A DNA stretch of 64,000 nucleotides from Exophiala sp. HKRS030 (taxonomy: Eukaryota; Ascomycota; Eurotiomycetes; Chaetothyriales; Herpotrichiellaceae), in contig JAHWDD010000006.1 of NCBI GenBank assembly GCA_023897205.1, positions 1,488,001 through 1,552,000 of the forward strand. The letters are read 5' to 3'. Positions within the stretch are counted from its first letter, which is position 1; every line of letters starts with the position of its first letter. Below, piece after piece: positions 53,902-64,000 of this stretch. The translations under genes were made by a program, and so were the position numbers. Under the pieces are notes generated by a model that had not been told where the DNA came from, ran no database searches, and saw only the letters and a list, made by a program, of their open reading frames with translations.

Positions 53902-54020
53902 ACTTGATGAGAATGAGGAAAGACTTGGTGGAAGAAGGGAAGACTTGATGAGAATGAGGAAAGACTTGGTGGGAGAAGGGAAGACTTGGGCGAACAAGGG
54001 AAGACTTGGTGGAAGACGAG
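53902..54020 (+). repeat. minisatellite with about 20-21 bp half-units
   Basis: Alternating variants ACTTGATGAGAATGAGGAAAG and ACTTGGTGGAAGAAGGGAAG form a 41-43 bp double unit repeated twice, followed by diverged half-units (ACTTGGGCGAACAAGGGAAG, ACTTGGTGGAAGACG). Purine-rich on the + strand. Frames through it are low complexity and not annotated as genes. Confidence 0.75.
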
Positions 54021-54573
54021 AACTATGAAGAAAGTAGAGAATGTTTGAAGAGGAGGAAGAGCAAGAAATAGGGCAGAGAGAGTTGTGTTGCTCTTGCTAT
54101 ATTCCCCTACACGAGCTCCTGCCCCTTGTATATCAGTGGCCGCGTCACTCCCACGACTACAGCATTTCTTTGTTGATGGCAAGGAAAGAGCATGACAATA
54201 TTAAATCACCGTTTCCTATACACCCACTCATGGCTAAGCCCGACACTGGTGGAGCGGGAGCCTGGGGAGCGACTGCTAGAATTTACCTCTTCTACATATC
54301 TATGGTAGGTACACGTACAAAGTCCAGGCATGTAGAAAGAACTTCAGGATTCGTAGCCAAACGACGAGGCTGAATAGTGCTTGGGCTAGAATAATGCACG
54401 AGGCTGTTAAAGCGGCGTAGTCTAGTTTGTACTCCGTATGTGGGCAGCCGTCCGACTTTTACACATCAGAACTTTTTTCCCATGTGACACGACAACAACA
54501 GCAATCTGTCTCCCACTCATCCAGCGTTGCACTTCAGAGGAGTTTGATGAAGTCTCTGTGATCTGCCGACACA

Positions 54574-56466
54574 ATGAAACGCAAACTCGACACCAACGAT
54601 GCACCAACCGTCGAGGTACCCGGAAGTCCAGAGGTTGACGAGCCCGGGCCATCTTTTGATGCCTTCGGGCTCGACGCTCGATTGATGCAAGCCGTTGCCA
54701 AATCCCAATTTTCTACGCCGACGCCCGTCCAAGCCAAAGTAATCGCACTTGCCCTCGAAGGCAAAGATATACTGGCCAAATCCAAGACCGGTTCTGGTAA
54801 AACGGCCGCCTACGTCCTCCCGGTCCTCCAATCCCTCCTTCGTCGCAAAAGAGCCGCTCCCCAAAAGACGATCTCTACCCTCGTCCTAGTCCCGACACGA
54901 GAACTCGCAGACCAGGTCCACAGGACTTTCGGCACGTTCTCGGCCTTTTGTGCGAAAGAGATCAATTCCTTGAACTTGACACAGCGAGTCTCCGATGCGG
55001 TCCTTCACGCCGTCCTGCAGGATTCTCCAGACATCATCGTCTCGACGCCGAGCAGGGTCACGCAGTACATGAACGCAGGCGAGGTCTCACTGGAAAACAT
55101 CAGTCAACTCGTCATCGACGAGGCAGACATTGTCCTCTCCTACGGATACGAAGACGACATGGCTGCCGTCTCTGCGGCACTGCCGCGCGACGTACAGACG
55201 TTCCTCATCAGTGCGACACTGACCCCGGAAGTAGACGAGATCAAGTCAATGTTCTGTCGTGACGCCATCGTCGTCAAGATCGACGAGAAGGAAGAAAAAG
55301 GCGAAGGGGTGACACAATACGTGGTGCGGTGCGGCGAGGACGAGAAGTTCTTACTCATATTTGTCGTCTTCAAGCTCCGCCTAGTCCAGGGGAAGAGCCT
55401 CATATTCGTCGCCGACGTGGACAGGGCTTACAGACTGAAGCTCTACCTGGAACAATTCGGAATCAAGTCATGCGTCCTGAACGCCGAATTGCCCGTCAAC
55501 TCTCGACTCCATGTGGTCCAAGAGTTCAATAAGGGACTCTACGATATCCTCATCGCGGCAGACGACCAAGAAGTTCTGGGTGGCGTTGTCAAAGGACGAC
55601 GTCCTCCCACCTCTGGAAAAGGCCAGGAGAAGGACATCAGCGACGAAGAAGATGAAGATGAGGACGACGATGTCGGTGGTGGAGCCAACTTCGAAGGTGA
55701 AGGCACCACCACATCCCGTCCGACCAAAAAGGTCAAGGTCTCCAACTCCCAAAAGGACTACGGCGTCTCGCGAGGCATCGACTTCCAAAACGTCGCGTGC
55801 GTGATCAACTTTGACCTCCCGCGCACCTCCAAGTCGTACACGCACCGCATCGGCCGGACCGCGCGCGCCGGCAAGGCGGGCATGTCGCTCTCCTTCGCCG
55901 TCCCCTCGGACCTGTACGGGAAACACAAGGCCACGAGCGTCGCCTCGGCGCGGCACGACGAGCGGGTCCTCGCGAAGATCGAGGCCCGCCAGGGGAAGAA
56001 GGGCAACGCCGTCCGGCCCTACGACTTCGACATGGGCCAGGTCGACGCGTTCCGGTACCGGATGAACGACGCCCTGCGCGCCGTCACCCGCGCCGCCGTC
56101 CACGAGGCCCGCGCCCGCGAGATCAAGCAGGAGCTGATCAAGAGCGAGAAGCTCCGCCGGCACTTCGAGGAGAACCCCGGCGACCTCCGCCACCTGCGGC
56201 ACGACGGCGAACACGGCGCCGTGGTCCGCCAGCAGTCCCACCTCAAGCACGTCCCGGACTACCTCATGCCTGCCGCCGCGCAGGGCCGCAACAACAAGGC
56301 GGGGTCGAGTGCCGACGTTGGCTTCGTCGGGCTGAACAAGCGTGACCAGAATGGAAGGAAGAAGGGCAAGACCCGAAGAGGTGTACGCAGCGGTGGTGGT
56401 CGGAACGGAGGAAAGAAACCAAAACACGATCCCTTGAAATCGTTCAGTGCCAGAAAGAAGAACTGA
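54574..56466 (+). CDS. DBP9: DEAD-box ATP-dependent RNA helicase DBP9
   Basis: Intronless, 630 aa. A nucleolar helicase for 60S-subunit (27S rRNA) processing, DDX56 family. Motifs in order: Q-motif region [16 protein letters not shown]...TPTPVQ (about 26-50), Walker [12 protein letters not shown] (about 69), [28 protein letters not shown] (DEAD, about 181), SATL, a C-terminal RecA lobe with an acidic low-complexity insert (about 350-375) typical of Dbp9, [17 protein letters not shown] and [10 protein letters not shown]. The basic C-terminal tail (Gly/Lys/Arg) fits RNA binding. From about 55800 to 56320 third positions are almost all G/C, sharply unlike the 5' half; the protein stays in family, so this looks like local composition rather than transfer. 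Confidence 0.93.
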   Translation: MKRKLDTNDAPTVEVPGSPEVDEPGPSFDAFGLDARLMQAVAKSQFSTPTPVQAKVIALALEGKDILAKSKTGSGKTAAYVLPVLQSLLRRKRAAPQKTISTLVLVPTRELADQVHRTFGTFSAFCAKEINSLNLTQRVSDAVLHAVLQDSPDIIVSTPSRVTQYMNAGEVSLENISQLVIDEADIVLSYGYEDDMAAVSAALPRDVQTFLISATLTPEVDEIKSMFCRDAIVVKIDEKEEKGEGVTQYVVRCGEDEKFLLIFVVFKLRLVQGKSLIFVADVDRAYRLKLYLEQFGIKSCVLNAELPVNSRLHVVQEFNKGLYDILIAADDQEVLGGVVKGRRPPTSGKGQEKDISDEEDEDEDDDVGGGANFEGEGTTTSRPTKKVKVSNSQKDYGVSRGIDFQNVACVINFDLPRTSKSYTHRIGRTARAGKAGMSLSFAVPSDLYGKHKATSVASARHDERVLAKIEARQGKKGNAVRPYDFDMGQVDAFRYRMNDALRAVTRAAVHEARAREIKQELIKSEKLRRHFEENPGDLRHLRHDGEHGAVVRQQSHLKHVPDYLMPAAAQGRNNKAGSSADVGFVGLNKRDQNGRKKGKTRRGVRSGGGRNGGKKPKHDPLKSFSARKKN

Positions 56467-57071
56467 GCCCTACCTAGGTGATTTCTGGGTAACTCGAATC
56501 GATCAACTACGTGCAGGTAGATAAACCACTTCTGGACGATCGGCAGTCAATGATACTATGCATACAGTACTCCGTACCGTTGGCCGTGTGTCTAAACTAC
56601 CGGCTCTGTCTGCCATACAAAAGTCTCTCTGCTTGCCTCTGGTCATGCAATAAACGTACACACGTTCGCGTTCATATCACACCTAGTCATACCTCTCCCG
56701 TCCTTGTCATGATGCAGATTCTATTCTTTGTAAACGTGAAAACCCAAGCCTTGTATTCCATGTCCAAAGTACTACCGGGTAGGTGCGCAGGCAGAAAGGT
56801 CTGAACGTGGCCTCTTCCAACACCATGCCTTCCATCTATACTTCCCACGATGACAAAATCTGGAATGCCCACGTTCATCAGTAACGTCGTGGCTTTTCGG
56901 GATTGAGAAGAGGGCATGATTAGCAAGCGTATTAGCATCGAGGACTTGCTGTATTCGTTTCTGCTCTAGGTGATGTCTCAGGCTCTCAAGAGTACTGTAG
57001 CGTCATGACACGACCCCGTGTCTTCCTGATACAACGGAAGCAGTTGATTCTTGGACTCATGCTGGACAGGG
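56467..57071. other. convergent intergenic region
   Basis: 605 bp between the stops of DBP9 and the phytochrome gene. An exact TACTCCGTA lies at 56568-56576. No ORF is supported; it presumably holds the two 3' UTRs. Confidence 0.6.
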
Positions 57072-60000
57072 TCACGAGGCTGAAGCGTCGGATCCTTTTC
57101 GATCTTTTTCTGCTTCAGCCACGGGCTTTTCCAGGCTAGGATGAGTATCGACTTCGAAAGGGTCGTGCTGATCTTTGGAGGATCTGAACCACCCACCCCT
57201 TTCCCAGTTGCCTTTCTCATAAAAACAAGCATTCCGTGCCTCCGGGTCGACGATGCCCTTGAGCAACTGGTTTACTCTTTTGAAATCTACAGGCTTCAAT
57301 ATCCAGCCATCGAACCCAGTCTGAATGTACTTGTCACGCTCCCTTTCAACCAAAGAGGCCGAGACCACAAATATGGGAATTCTGCCAATCTCCCGAGCTC
57401 TGCTCGACAGACAAGTGCCCGAATGCGTCTTCTCAAATGAACGGATCATTTTAGTAGAACTGAACCCGTCCACGATCGGCATTTGCAAATCCATCAATAT
57501 GGCGTCAAACGAAGCAGGCTGTTCACCGTGAGCCGAGGCACACTCTTCACCATTGACTGTCATATGGGGTATGTGTCCCAGCTTTTCTAGCCGCTTCTTC
57601 ATAATCTTGCTGTTGATGGGATCGTCTTCCGCAACCAAGATTGAGAAATTGTCGGATGCGCCAAATCGCGATGTTTCCGTAGTGTCGGATGGTGCTCCTA
57701 TTGACTCCGGCTCCTCGAAGAGCACCTTTGCTCCAGTTTTAGGCGGTTCAGTCTTTTCCGCGTACTCGTCAGGCATCCTAACGGGTCGAAGAGGAGTACC
57801 AGAGTCCGCCACTTTTTCAACGCCAGGGTGTTTCATGATTGAATGGGGCCTGGGTGTCTGAGGGGAAGACACTGCTTTGAGCCTGGTTGGTGACGATGGT
57901 TCCGGAGGTGGGATGGTGCTAGAGCTGATGGAAGTACGCTTTCCCCTAACGTACCCATCCGTTGTATTGGCCTTCTCTTCGAAAAGGCGCAGGGGTTCTT
58001 GAATAGCATCAATGAGCCTGTCCGCATCACTCTTCTGGCTGACGTCGCTCCTCATGCTGACTGCGCTCTTCCCGCTCTTCCCGCTGCGTAGGCTATTGAC
58101 GCTGTGCATGCTCTCGGCACTTTCCTTTCGAGTCATTGTGTTTGCTTCCATCCGTTGTTTTGGATTCCGGTAGACTAATGTAACCTCGCCGTCCTTGGTG
58201 TTTGTATCAGTTGCCGTGGTGGAGCGAGCCGATGGAGACGGTGGAGGGTGTGCAGAGCTCGGCTTGTCCTCACTTGCGTGTTCAGTATCAAAACTCAGAA
58301 GAATGACAAAACGTGAGCCTCTGCCTTCCTCAGTTTTTACGCGAAGTTGTCCATGCATGTGTCGGATTGTTCTCGCCACTACAGCAAGCCCAAGTCCCAA
58401 TGTCACCTGTGCATTTGTAGACTCTGGTCCAGAAAACGGACTATCAGACAGTAGGTTCATATCCGGGGTATCTTCTTCGTAGGTGACTTCCTCTAGCTCT
58501 CGAAACAGAGCGTCGACCTTTGCTTGGGACATGCCAACGCCAGAGTCTTCGACTACGATTTCCACTTCTGTCTTATCCTCTCGCGACGACATCTCTGACA
58601 AAGAAGCTTCTACAATCACTCTCCCTTGATTTGTGTGCTGAATCGCGTTGGCAATGAGATTTGACACAACTTGACGGACTCGTCGATGGTCACCCACTAC
58701 TCTCTGGGGTAGCTCAGGTGCGATGGAGACATGATAATCCAGGTTTTTGCGCTTTGCATCGCCAATGAAAGGATCTGTTGCTTCTTTAAGTGCAGCGAGC
58801 AGATCGAAACTTTCGTCTTTGACCAGATTCTGGCCGCCTTCTGTCTTGGTGAGATCCAAAAGATCATTGATGACATAGACCAGAGATTTCGAGGCCGAAT
58901 GTGAGCGTGCCAGATTTTCCCGTGTATCCTGATCCAACTGTCCCTCTAATGCTATCTCGAGATAATTGATGATTGCATTAAGAGGGGTCCGAACTTCGTG
59001 AGCAGAATTTGCAAGCAAGAGCCGAGTGAGCTGACTATTTTGGAGCGCAGCCTCCTTTTGCCGCCACACGTCAATGAACTTGCCGTAGACAAGACAGAGA
59101 ACAGATGCCGTTTCGATCTCCTCATCAGTCCAATCACGGCACCGGCCAACGATAGTCTCACTCCACGCTTTGAAACTGGTTCGAGGTTCAAGGTAGCCTT
59201 CGGTGCCTTCCTTGACGAATTTTTCGTAGGGATTGCCAGCCCACTTGACTTCTTGGAGAACTCCTTTGCGGAAGAACGCAATGAAATCCCCCCCGCCACT
59301 AGAGAGTGGAACGTACAGCACACCGGCGAGATATTTCCATCCCGGCTCGTATCGGAGATCGGGAAAGTCATTTGATATGTCCTGCGAACAGAAGACCGAG
59401 GTCATTCTTCTCATTCGTAGATATTCCACCATGGCGAGGACTTCCTGCAGATGCCCTCCCGACCTTCCCATGACCTTGGTTTCATCGCGTATTGACAGCA
59501 CGCCAACGTCGGCATCAAATAGCTTCAAGAGATCTTCGGACGACGCCACAATGTAGCCTGACGGATTGGTGGAAGAGGAGGTTGTGTTGATGAGCTTCCG
59601 TGCTTGGAGCCTTGATGCATACGACAGGCGCTCGACATTGCGAGAGGCAGTATCACCAACGAGGCGACACATTTTACGGATTGGGAACGAGACCCTCATC
59701 CCCTTTGGCCCATATGTATGGCAAGCGATGAGACCCCATAATTCATCGAATGCGTTGATCGATATCGACATGGAAGAGCGCACGGCCATATTGACCAGAT
59801 ACTTCAGGTGGATGGGCGACATAGCTCGCAGATTGGCATGGGTCATGTCAAGAGGCTTTTCCAGGTCTTCCATCGTCCGGCACACCAGCCGAGCCGTCTC
59901 TTGATCTCGATCGTAAAGTAGACGAACCTTGTTGATCCTATATAGATCTCTCGCCTGCTTAGGAATGTCTGACGCAGGAAAGTTGAGGCCTTTGTAAAGG

Positions 60001-61466
60001 TCACGAGTGGCCCTCGGGTCTACTAATTCGGCCACAACACGCCCATTCCAGGCTTGGTCGAATTGGTAGATCATCACTCGGTGGAAGCCGGTGAGCTCCT
60101 TTACTATGCCTATCAAGACCTTCAAAAATATTGGCAGAGTCGGCGCAGTGGCCAGTTGCTCTTGTACTTGGGACATAATGTTGAAAACCTCCATGGCAGC
60201 CGCTTCGGAACGTTTCTTGCGTGCACTACGCAAAACGCGAAGGGGTCTGCTGATATTGACCGTACTGTCGATAAACTCTTCATCTGTCGGCTTGCTTCCA
60301 AGCGTGTCTTCCGGAATATCAGGGGTCTCTTCCTCTGGGGGGCGCAGAGGATTGGCCTTGTCGTCTTCAATCTCGAATTCGCATATGATCATACCAGGAT
60401 CGCTCTCTGATAAATGCATGGCACACCACAGCTTGCGGCTTCTGGAATGAGGAGGCCTGATGGTAAGCATGAACACATCCGGTCCGTTAGCAACGACATC
60501 TCCGGCGCCCTCATCCCGAATAAAGTCTAGATGATCCAAGAGATTGTCTGCTTGTTCGTCGCTGAAAATGTCCAAGAACGAAGTCAGTTGGAACAACTCC
60601 TGAGGCGTATAGCCAATGATCTTAGCCGAGTTTTCGCTAACAACTCGAACCACAAACTTTTCTTCTTCTTCGCGCAAGGCAACAAGGAGCCCGAAACTTT
60701 GAATGGCGCCCGGAATGTGTATAGGTTCGTCCTCGCAGCGCTGTAATGTTTCACCGTCTCTACCAGTGATGACCGCGTGGCCGCCGTCCGTCACTATGTG
60801 CTTAAAGCGCGCGGTGACCAGAGTTGGTTCTTGTAAGGAACCGACCGCGACACCCCCAGATATGCTCGAAACCTCAGACTTTTGCGACTGGTCATCTCCA
60901 ATCAAAAGATTTGTGACAACTTGAGTATCGACGTCGATGGCTATCTGGCTGTCGGGTGACTGTCGTCGGCGGCGCTGCTGTCCCGAAATAGAGGGCTCTG
61001 ACGTTTCCGAGACGGACATTGTCCTTGCTGATGGTCCACTTGGTGGCGACCCGGTCACATCGGCAGTACGGGTTGGCCTTCTTGCATGAGACACAGGTCT
61101 GAAGCCAGGAAAGCCAGACCCCTGCTCTCCCCTGGGCAAAGGGGTGGCTGTTGGGTCAATCGTAACGGCGGAGCGAACAGGAAAGACACGGTCAATCGAA
61201 CCCGGACTGAGGGCTGAATTGGTTTCCTCGGACCGGGTTGAGATTGCTGGTGACGCTGGGCCTCCAGCGTTGCCGGTAAAGATGCTGACTTGTGACTGGG
61301 ATGGTCCTATGGGAATCCAGGTTGGCGGTTTCTGCCCAGGATGTTTTCTGGGTGACTTTGGTGGAGGACTTTGCCGGTCCTGAGGTGTTTGAGATGAGGC
61401 ATCTGGGTCCGCTTGAGACTCCGTCCCTGTCGTCTCCGACTCGTGGATTGAGGCCGGCTTTGGCAT
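57072..61466 (-). CDS. fphA: fungal phytochrome, hybrid histidine kinase (FphA-like)
   Basis: Single open frame, 1,464 aa, ATG at 61466. A red/far-red photoreceptor. Layout: disordered Ser/Pro N-terminus (1-210), PAS (about 215-345) with C244 in LQRCEDEPIHIPGAIQSFG, the bilin-attachment position in fungal phytochromes, GAF (about 430-600) with FPASDIPKQARDLY and SPIHLKYLVNMAVRSS, PHY (about 620-800), HisKA with ANSAHEVRTPLN (His about 822), HATPase (N-box NLIANAIQHT, G-boxes EDSGVGMS and LGLGLAVV), linker, then a receiver domain (about 1275-1400) with AEDD and phospho-acceptor Asp in LMDLQMP (about 1324) and a KPVD lysine. All catalytic parts are present, so light-driven phosphorelay is expected (HPt and MAPK partners are not in this window). 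Known roles in fungi: asexual/sexual balance, germination, stress. Confidence 0.95.
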   Translation of the reverse strand: MPKPASIHESETTGTESQADPDASSQTPQDRQSPPPKSPRKHPGQKPPTWIPIGPSQSQVSIFTGNAGGPASPAISTRSEETNSALSPGSIDRVFPVRSAVTIDPTATPLPRGEQGSGFPGFRPVSHARRPTRTADVTGSPPSGPSARTMSVSETSEPSISGQQRRRRQSPDSQIAIDVDTQVVTNLLIGDDQSQKSEVSSISGGVAVGSLQEPTLVTARFKHIVTDGGHAVITGRDGETLQRCEDEPIHIPGAIQSFGLLVALREEEEKFVVRVVSENSAKIIGYTPQELFQLTSFLDIFSDEQADNLLDHLDFIRDEGAGDVVANGPDVFMLTIRPPHSRSRKLWCAMHLSESDPGMIICEFEIEDDKANPLRPPEEETPDIPEDTLGSKPTDEEFIDSTVNISRPLRVLRSARKKRSEAAAMEVFNIMSQVQEQLATAPTLPIFLKVLIGIVKELTGFHRVMIYQFDQAWNGRVVAELVDPRATRDLYKGLNFPASDIPKQARDLYRINKVRLLYDRDQETARLVCRTMEDLEKPLDMTHANLRAMSPIHLKYLVNMAVRSSMSISINAFDELWGLIACHTYGPKGMRVSFPIRKMCRLVGDTASRNVERLSYASRLQARKLINTTSSSTNPSGYIVASSEDLLKLFDADVGVLSIRDETKVMGRSGGHLQEVLAMVEYLRMRRMTSVFCSQDISNDFPDLRYEPGWKYLAGVLYVPLSSGGGDFIAFFRKGVLQEVKWAGNPYEKFVKEGTEGYLEPRTSFKAWSETIVGRCRDWTDEEIETASVLCLVYGKFIDVWRQKEAALQNSQLTRLLLANSAHEVRTPLNAIINYLEIALEGQLDQDTRENLARSHSASKSLVYVINDLLDLTKTEGGQNLVKDESFDLLAALKEATDPFIGDAKRKNLDYHVSIAPELPQRVVGDHRRVRQVVSNLIANAIQHTNQGRVIVEASLSEMSSREDKTEVEIVVEDSGVGMSQAKVDALFRELEEVTYEEDTPDMNLLSDSPFSGPESTNAQVTLGLGLAVVARTIRHMHGQLRVKTEEGRGSRFVILLSFDTEHASEDKPSSAHPPPSPSARSTTATDTNTKDGEVTLVYRNPKQRMEANTMTRKESAESMHSVNSLRSGKSGKSAVSMRSDVSQKSDADRLIDAIQEPLRLFEEKANTTDGYVRGKRTSISSSTIPPPEPSSPTRLKAVSSPQTPRPHSIMKHPGVEKVADSGTPLRPVRMPDEYAEKTEPPKTGAKVLFEEPESIGAPSDTTETSRFGASDNFSILVAEDDPINSKIMKKRLEKLGHIPHMTVNGEECASAHGEQPASFDAILMDLQMPIVDGFSSTKMIRSFEKTHSGTCLSSRAREIGRIPIFVVSASLVERERDKYIQTGFDGWILKPVDFKRVNQLLKGIVDPEARNACFYEKGNWERGGWFRSSKDQHDPFEVDTHPSLEKPVAEAEKDRKGSDASAS

Positions 61467-64000
61467 GGTGCAGCAGGCAATGGATTCAGCGCTGCAGCTT
61501 GGGTGGCCAAAGAGGCGGATATCAATCCGCCCTCAGCAACAACTGCTCTCGCGCGCCACTAATCTCTTTGCAACAATTACGTGTAGTATCACTCGAGTGC
61601 GCGCATTGTCGTAGTTCGTAGGATCGAGCGACGTGTTGGTTGTCCCCAGTCCCTTTTCAAACGCACTTTCCACTCTTTTACATATCCTGAATCGCCTTGG
61701 GCCAGCGGGCACTGGCAGAGGTTTGGCAGGAAAGGCGTCGTGGCAATCGGAAGGCGGGGGCAGGACAAGTCTCTGGGCAGAACGCCCATGTGTCGTAGGA
61801 ATACAGTCACAGAGAGGATGCAGACTAAAGGAATGAAAAAGACATATGGATGCGTAAGGAGAGGATGCTGTGGCCAAAAGGCGGGATGGATAGAGGGTGG
61901 ATGGACTCTGGATGAATGGGTCATTGATCTTCTGACATAGGATCAAAATGCGCAGGTGTTGAACCCTGGCCAGTACACTAACCGCGAAAGTAAAAGGAAG
62001 CCGCCTACGGAGCAAGTCACAGCGTGTGTTCGGAAGGCCGTGCCGCCTAAAAGCATGCTTAGGACCAACATCCGTTAGAAGCGTCTTTAGGCCCATCTCC
62101 ACACGACCACTCATACGGAGTAACGTACGGGAAATAGGATGGTCTCTTGTACAACTTTCCCTTGACCAGCCTGCCAACTGCCAAAATGCCATCGAGACGG
62201 GCGCCAGCAACAGTCCCACCTAGCAGCATACAGTCACTCATTGCCTGTCTCAGACAATCCGGTCCTACCCAAGGTGTTGGAAGGGTGGGCACTGTGCAAG
62301 ACGTTCTGGCCCCGGCTCCTTTCAGTCTTTGCCGTCTGCATCTTGGGCGTCCCCACGACGAGAATCCGTACCAGCACTGACATGGGCCTTTTCTGTAGGT
62401 GAAAACTCCAACTCCTCGACGAACGATACTCAGCCGTTGTCGTCGATCGGCAGATCTTCATCTTGCAAAACAAGGCCACTAGGCAGAAAGTCCAATCACA
62501 CATACCACCACCGCTACCACCACCACCATGTTAGCTGCGCATGCTTTTGCTGGATAGCCTTGAAGGGATCTTCATTCAGGTGGAATGTGCCCGAGGCTGA
62601 TCCTACCCAAAGATACGGATGTGAACCGGGTGTTGACGCACAGCAAATTAACACAACAGTCAGCATTCAGCCACCATATGCAGCCACCTGCGTGGTGACG
62701 AAAGAGCCCAACAAAAGTTGGAAAATCTGGAATTCGCTAAACTGCTCGATCTCGAGCTAAAGGGACCAAGTGAGATTCCCATTGACCGAGACATGCAATT
62801 CCTTATGTCAGCCCTGAGAATCCCATTTCCTCGGAATGTTCGGGTCTGCCTAGAACCGCGTTACCGAGCGTGTACAAGGAGCCCGATGATTACGGAGTAC
62901 GAGTATCAAGGGCATCGGTCAACATCCTCTACTCCACAGAGATTATTAGGTCAAAAGTCTGCTGGTCATTATGATGTCTGTGGCTACAACATACGAGTAC
63001 AACTCCAAGGTGCTCAGCCAAGGCTTTTTGGTGCTGCAGATTTTGATTTTGCAATACTTTAGCGCCTGGCTGAGCCGTGGCTCCATTTGCCTCGGTCAAC
63101 TTGGCTGCTGTGGCTGTTGGTTTACATAAAGGAAAGCCGAATATGCTCGCCACATGGACAAGAGAGTACGACAAGTCAACCTTCGCACATCCTCAGGCTT
63201 ATGAAAACCCCGATTGCCACCAATGCCTGGATAGCCTAGGGCTGCAGCTCTGGATTCATTTTCAGACCTTTCATCATTGCCGCTGTCAAGAGACACCAGG
63301 GCTCTCCTGTGCTTTGGTGGCTTTGCCAACTCGATAACCACGAAAACTGCAAATTCAAGATCCAGCTTACCGTGATTTAATGTTGATATTGTTAATTTAG
63401 CCTCTATAACAAGACTGTACAGAGGGTACAAGAAGCCCAGGTCCATGCACTAGAGTTCCTCAATTCGCATCTGTGGATGATCATTGAGACTAGTACACAG
63501 CGAGGATTCTGGCGAATATCATATCGACGCTGGCGCGAGCAGAATTGTTACTACAGGCCATTTGGAGGCAGTACGTATTGTCACACCTCCTGGTCCAGTG
63601 GTCACGTTGAGTAGGACTTGCAAGAAGAGTCTCAGTGTCTCTGTAGGATCTGATGGCGTCGTACGATCATCATTCTGACTCGGCCCTCTGCTTCACTGGT
63701 ATATTTCCACGTACGGATCTAATTCTCAAGGAAATGATATGTTGACATCGAATGCAGATGAATGGTTCATCTGCTCTACGGAGTACACTAGATACCTAAA
63801 GTTATCCTGTTCGAGTTTGTCAAGTGCAGCGCTGTCCTATTTCGCAATGTCGGAGTGAAGGCTGTTTCTCCGGCAAACTCCGATCTTGGCGCTTTACTGG
63901 AACCCGGTGCCCACGATACTCTGTGCTCACCCCGGGGTGTCCGATTTTCAACCTGGGAAGCTTACCTGCCGTTCGGGCCTTGCCATTTGTTGAACCCTGC
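61467..64000. other. 2.5 kb upstream of the phytochrome gene, no gene seen
   Basis: No coding region is supported. The minus strand is pyrimidine-rich for about 400 bp before the phytochrome start, consistent with a leader. A 229-codon minus-strand frame (62219-61533) has low-quality composition and is probably chance. Exact TACGGAGTA motifs lie at 62114-62122, 62891-62899 and 63777-63785, with a partial copy at 62006-62014. A His-encoding CAC/ACC run near 62500-62530 is low complexity. A gene beyond the right edge may own part of this region. Confidence 0.5.

Larger units (their letters stand above)
52523..54573. other. 2 kb divergent spacer, UTP18 / DBP9, with repeats and a gene fragment
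   Basis: It contains, in order, the UTP18 promoter, an orphan spliced-looking coding fragment on the minus strand (52872-53160), a 14-bp tandem triplication (53473-53514), a minisatellite (53902-54020), an exact TACTCCGTA at 54430-54438 and the DBP9 promoter. A 13-bp direct repeat TGACTTTCTCCTC at 52833-52845 and 53645-53657 brackets the fragment and the triplication. Confidence 0.55.

Noticed and set aside
53688..54182. 164-codon minus-strand frame over the minisatellite
   Set aside because: Much of its length is the purine-rich repeat read as Ser/Phe/Leu/Pro; no conserved part.
55468..56427. 319-codon minus-strand open frame
   Set aside because: Antisense to the G/C3-rich part of DBP9, with repetitive Val/Gly/Asp/Leu composition.
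61533..62219. 228-codon minus-strand frame upstream of the phytochrome
   Set aside because: No ATG at its 5' end matching a conserved protein, uneven composition, and it lies where the 5' leader is expected.

Overview
This window is nuclear DNA from a filamentous ascomycete (Pezizomycotina). A Eurotiomycete is the best guess, possibly Chaetothyriales; this rests on the gene set and protein style, not on a database search. The evidence is short introns (about 37-140 nt) with GTRNGT-type donors, CTAAC/CTGAC branch sites and YAG acceptors, monocistronic genes on both strands, and a typical fungal gene set (CFEM GPI-protein, Zn2Cys6 regulator, fungal phytochrome, secreted-type agmatinase). I see no tRNA, rRNA, CRISPR array or intact transposon.

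Layout, left to right: ITC1-like chromatin-remodelling subunit (+); agmatinase-family enzyme (-, 3 exons); mitochondrial ketoacyl-ACP synthase CEM1 (+, 6 exons); SGF73/ataxin-7-like SAGA subunit (-, 3 exons); amidase-signature hydrolase (+, 3 exons); mRNA guanylyltransferase CEG1 (+); Zn2Cys6 transcription factor (-); short-chain dehydrogenase (-); TTI1 (-, 2 exons); a 2.8 kb gene-poor stretch; CFEM protein (+, 4 exons); DNA ligase I CDC9 (+, 2 exons); BSD-domain DOS2-like protein (+, 2 exons); a 2.7 kb gap; an unrecognised disordered protein of about 1,150 aa (-); RecQ/SGS1-type helicase (-, 2 exons); Kelch protein KEL3 (+); BTB-like protein (+); hexokinase (+, 3 exons); UTP18 (-, 2 exons); a 2 kb spacer with repeats and a gene fragment; DBP9 RNA helicase (+); fungal phytochrome hybrid histidine kinase (-); and 2.5 kb of apparently non-coding upstream DNA.

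Most genes are conserved housekeeping functions and do not form one pathway or a biosynthetic cluster. Three themes recur by chance or linkage. The first is genome maintenance (CDC9, RecQ, TTI1). The second is chromatin and transcription (ITC1, SGF73, CEG1, the Zn2Cys6 factor). The third is ribosome biogenesis (UTP18 and DBP9, head-to-head). Exon joins were checked by reading phase; where I give an exon list, the summed length is a multiple of three.

The most noteworthy non-coding signals are a 9-bp motif, TACTCCGTA/TACGGAGTA, found exactly ten times and always between genes; a stop-free in-frame presequence ahead of the ligase ATG that suggests dual nuclear/mitochondrial targeting; and degenerate tandem repeats near 12.8 and 53.5-54.0 kb. 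I found no convincing wholly new multi-gene system.
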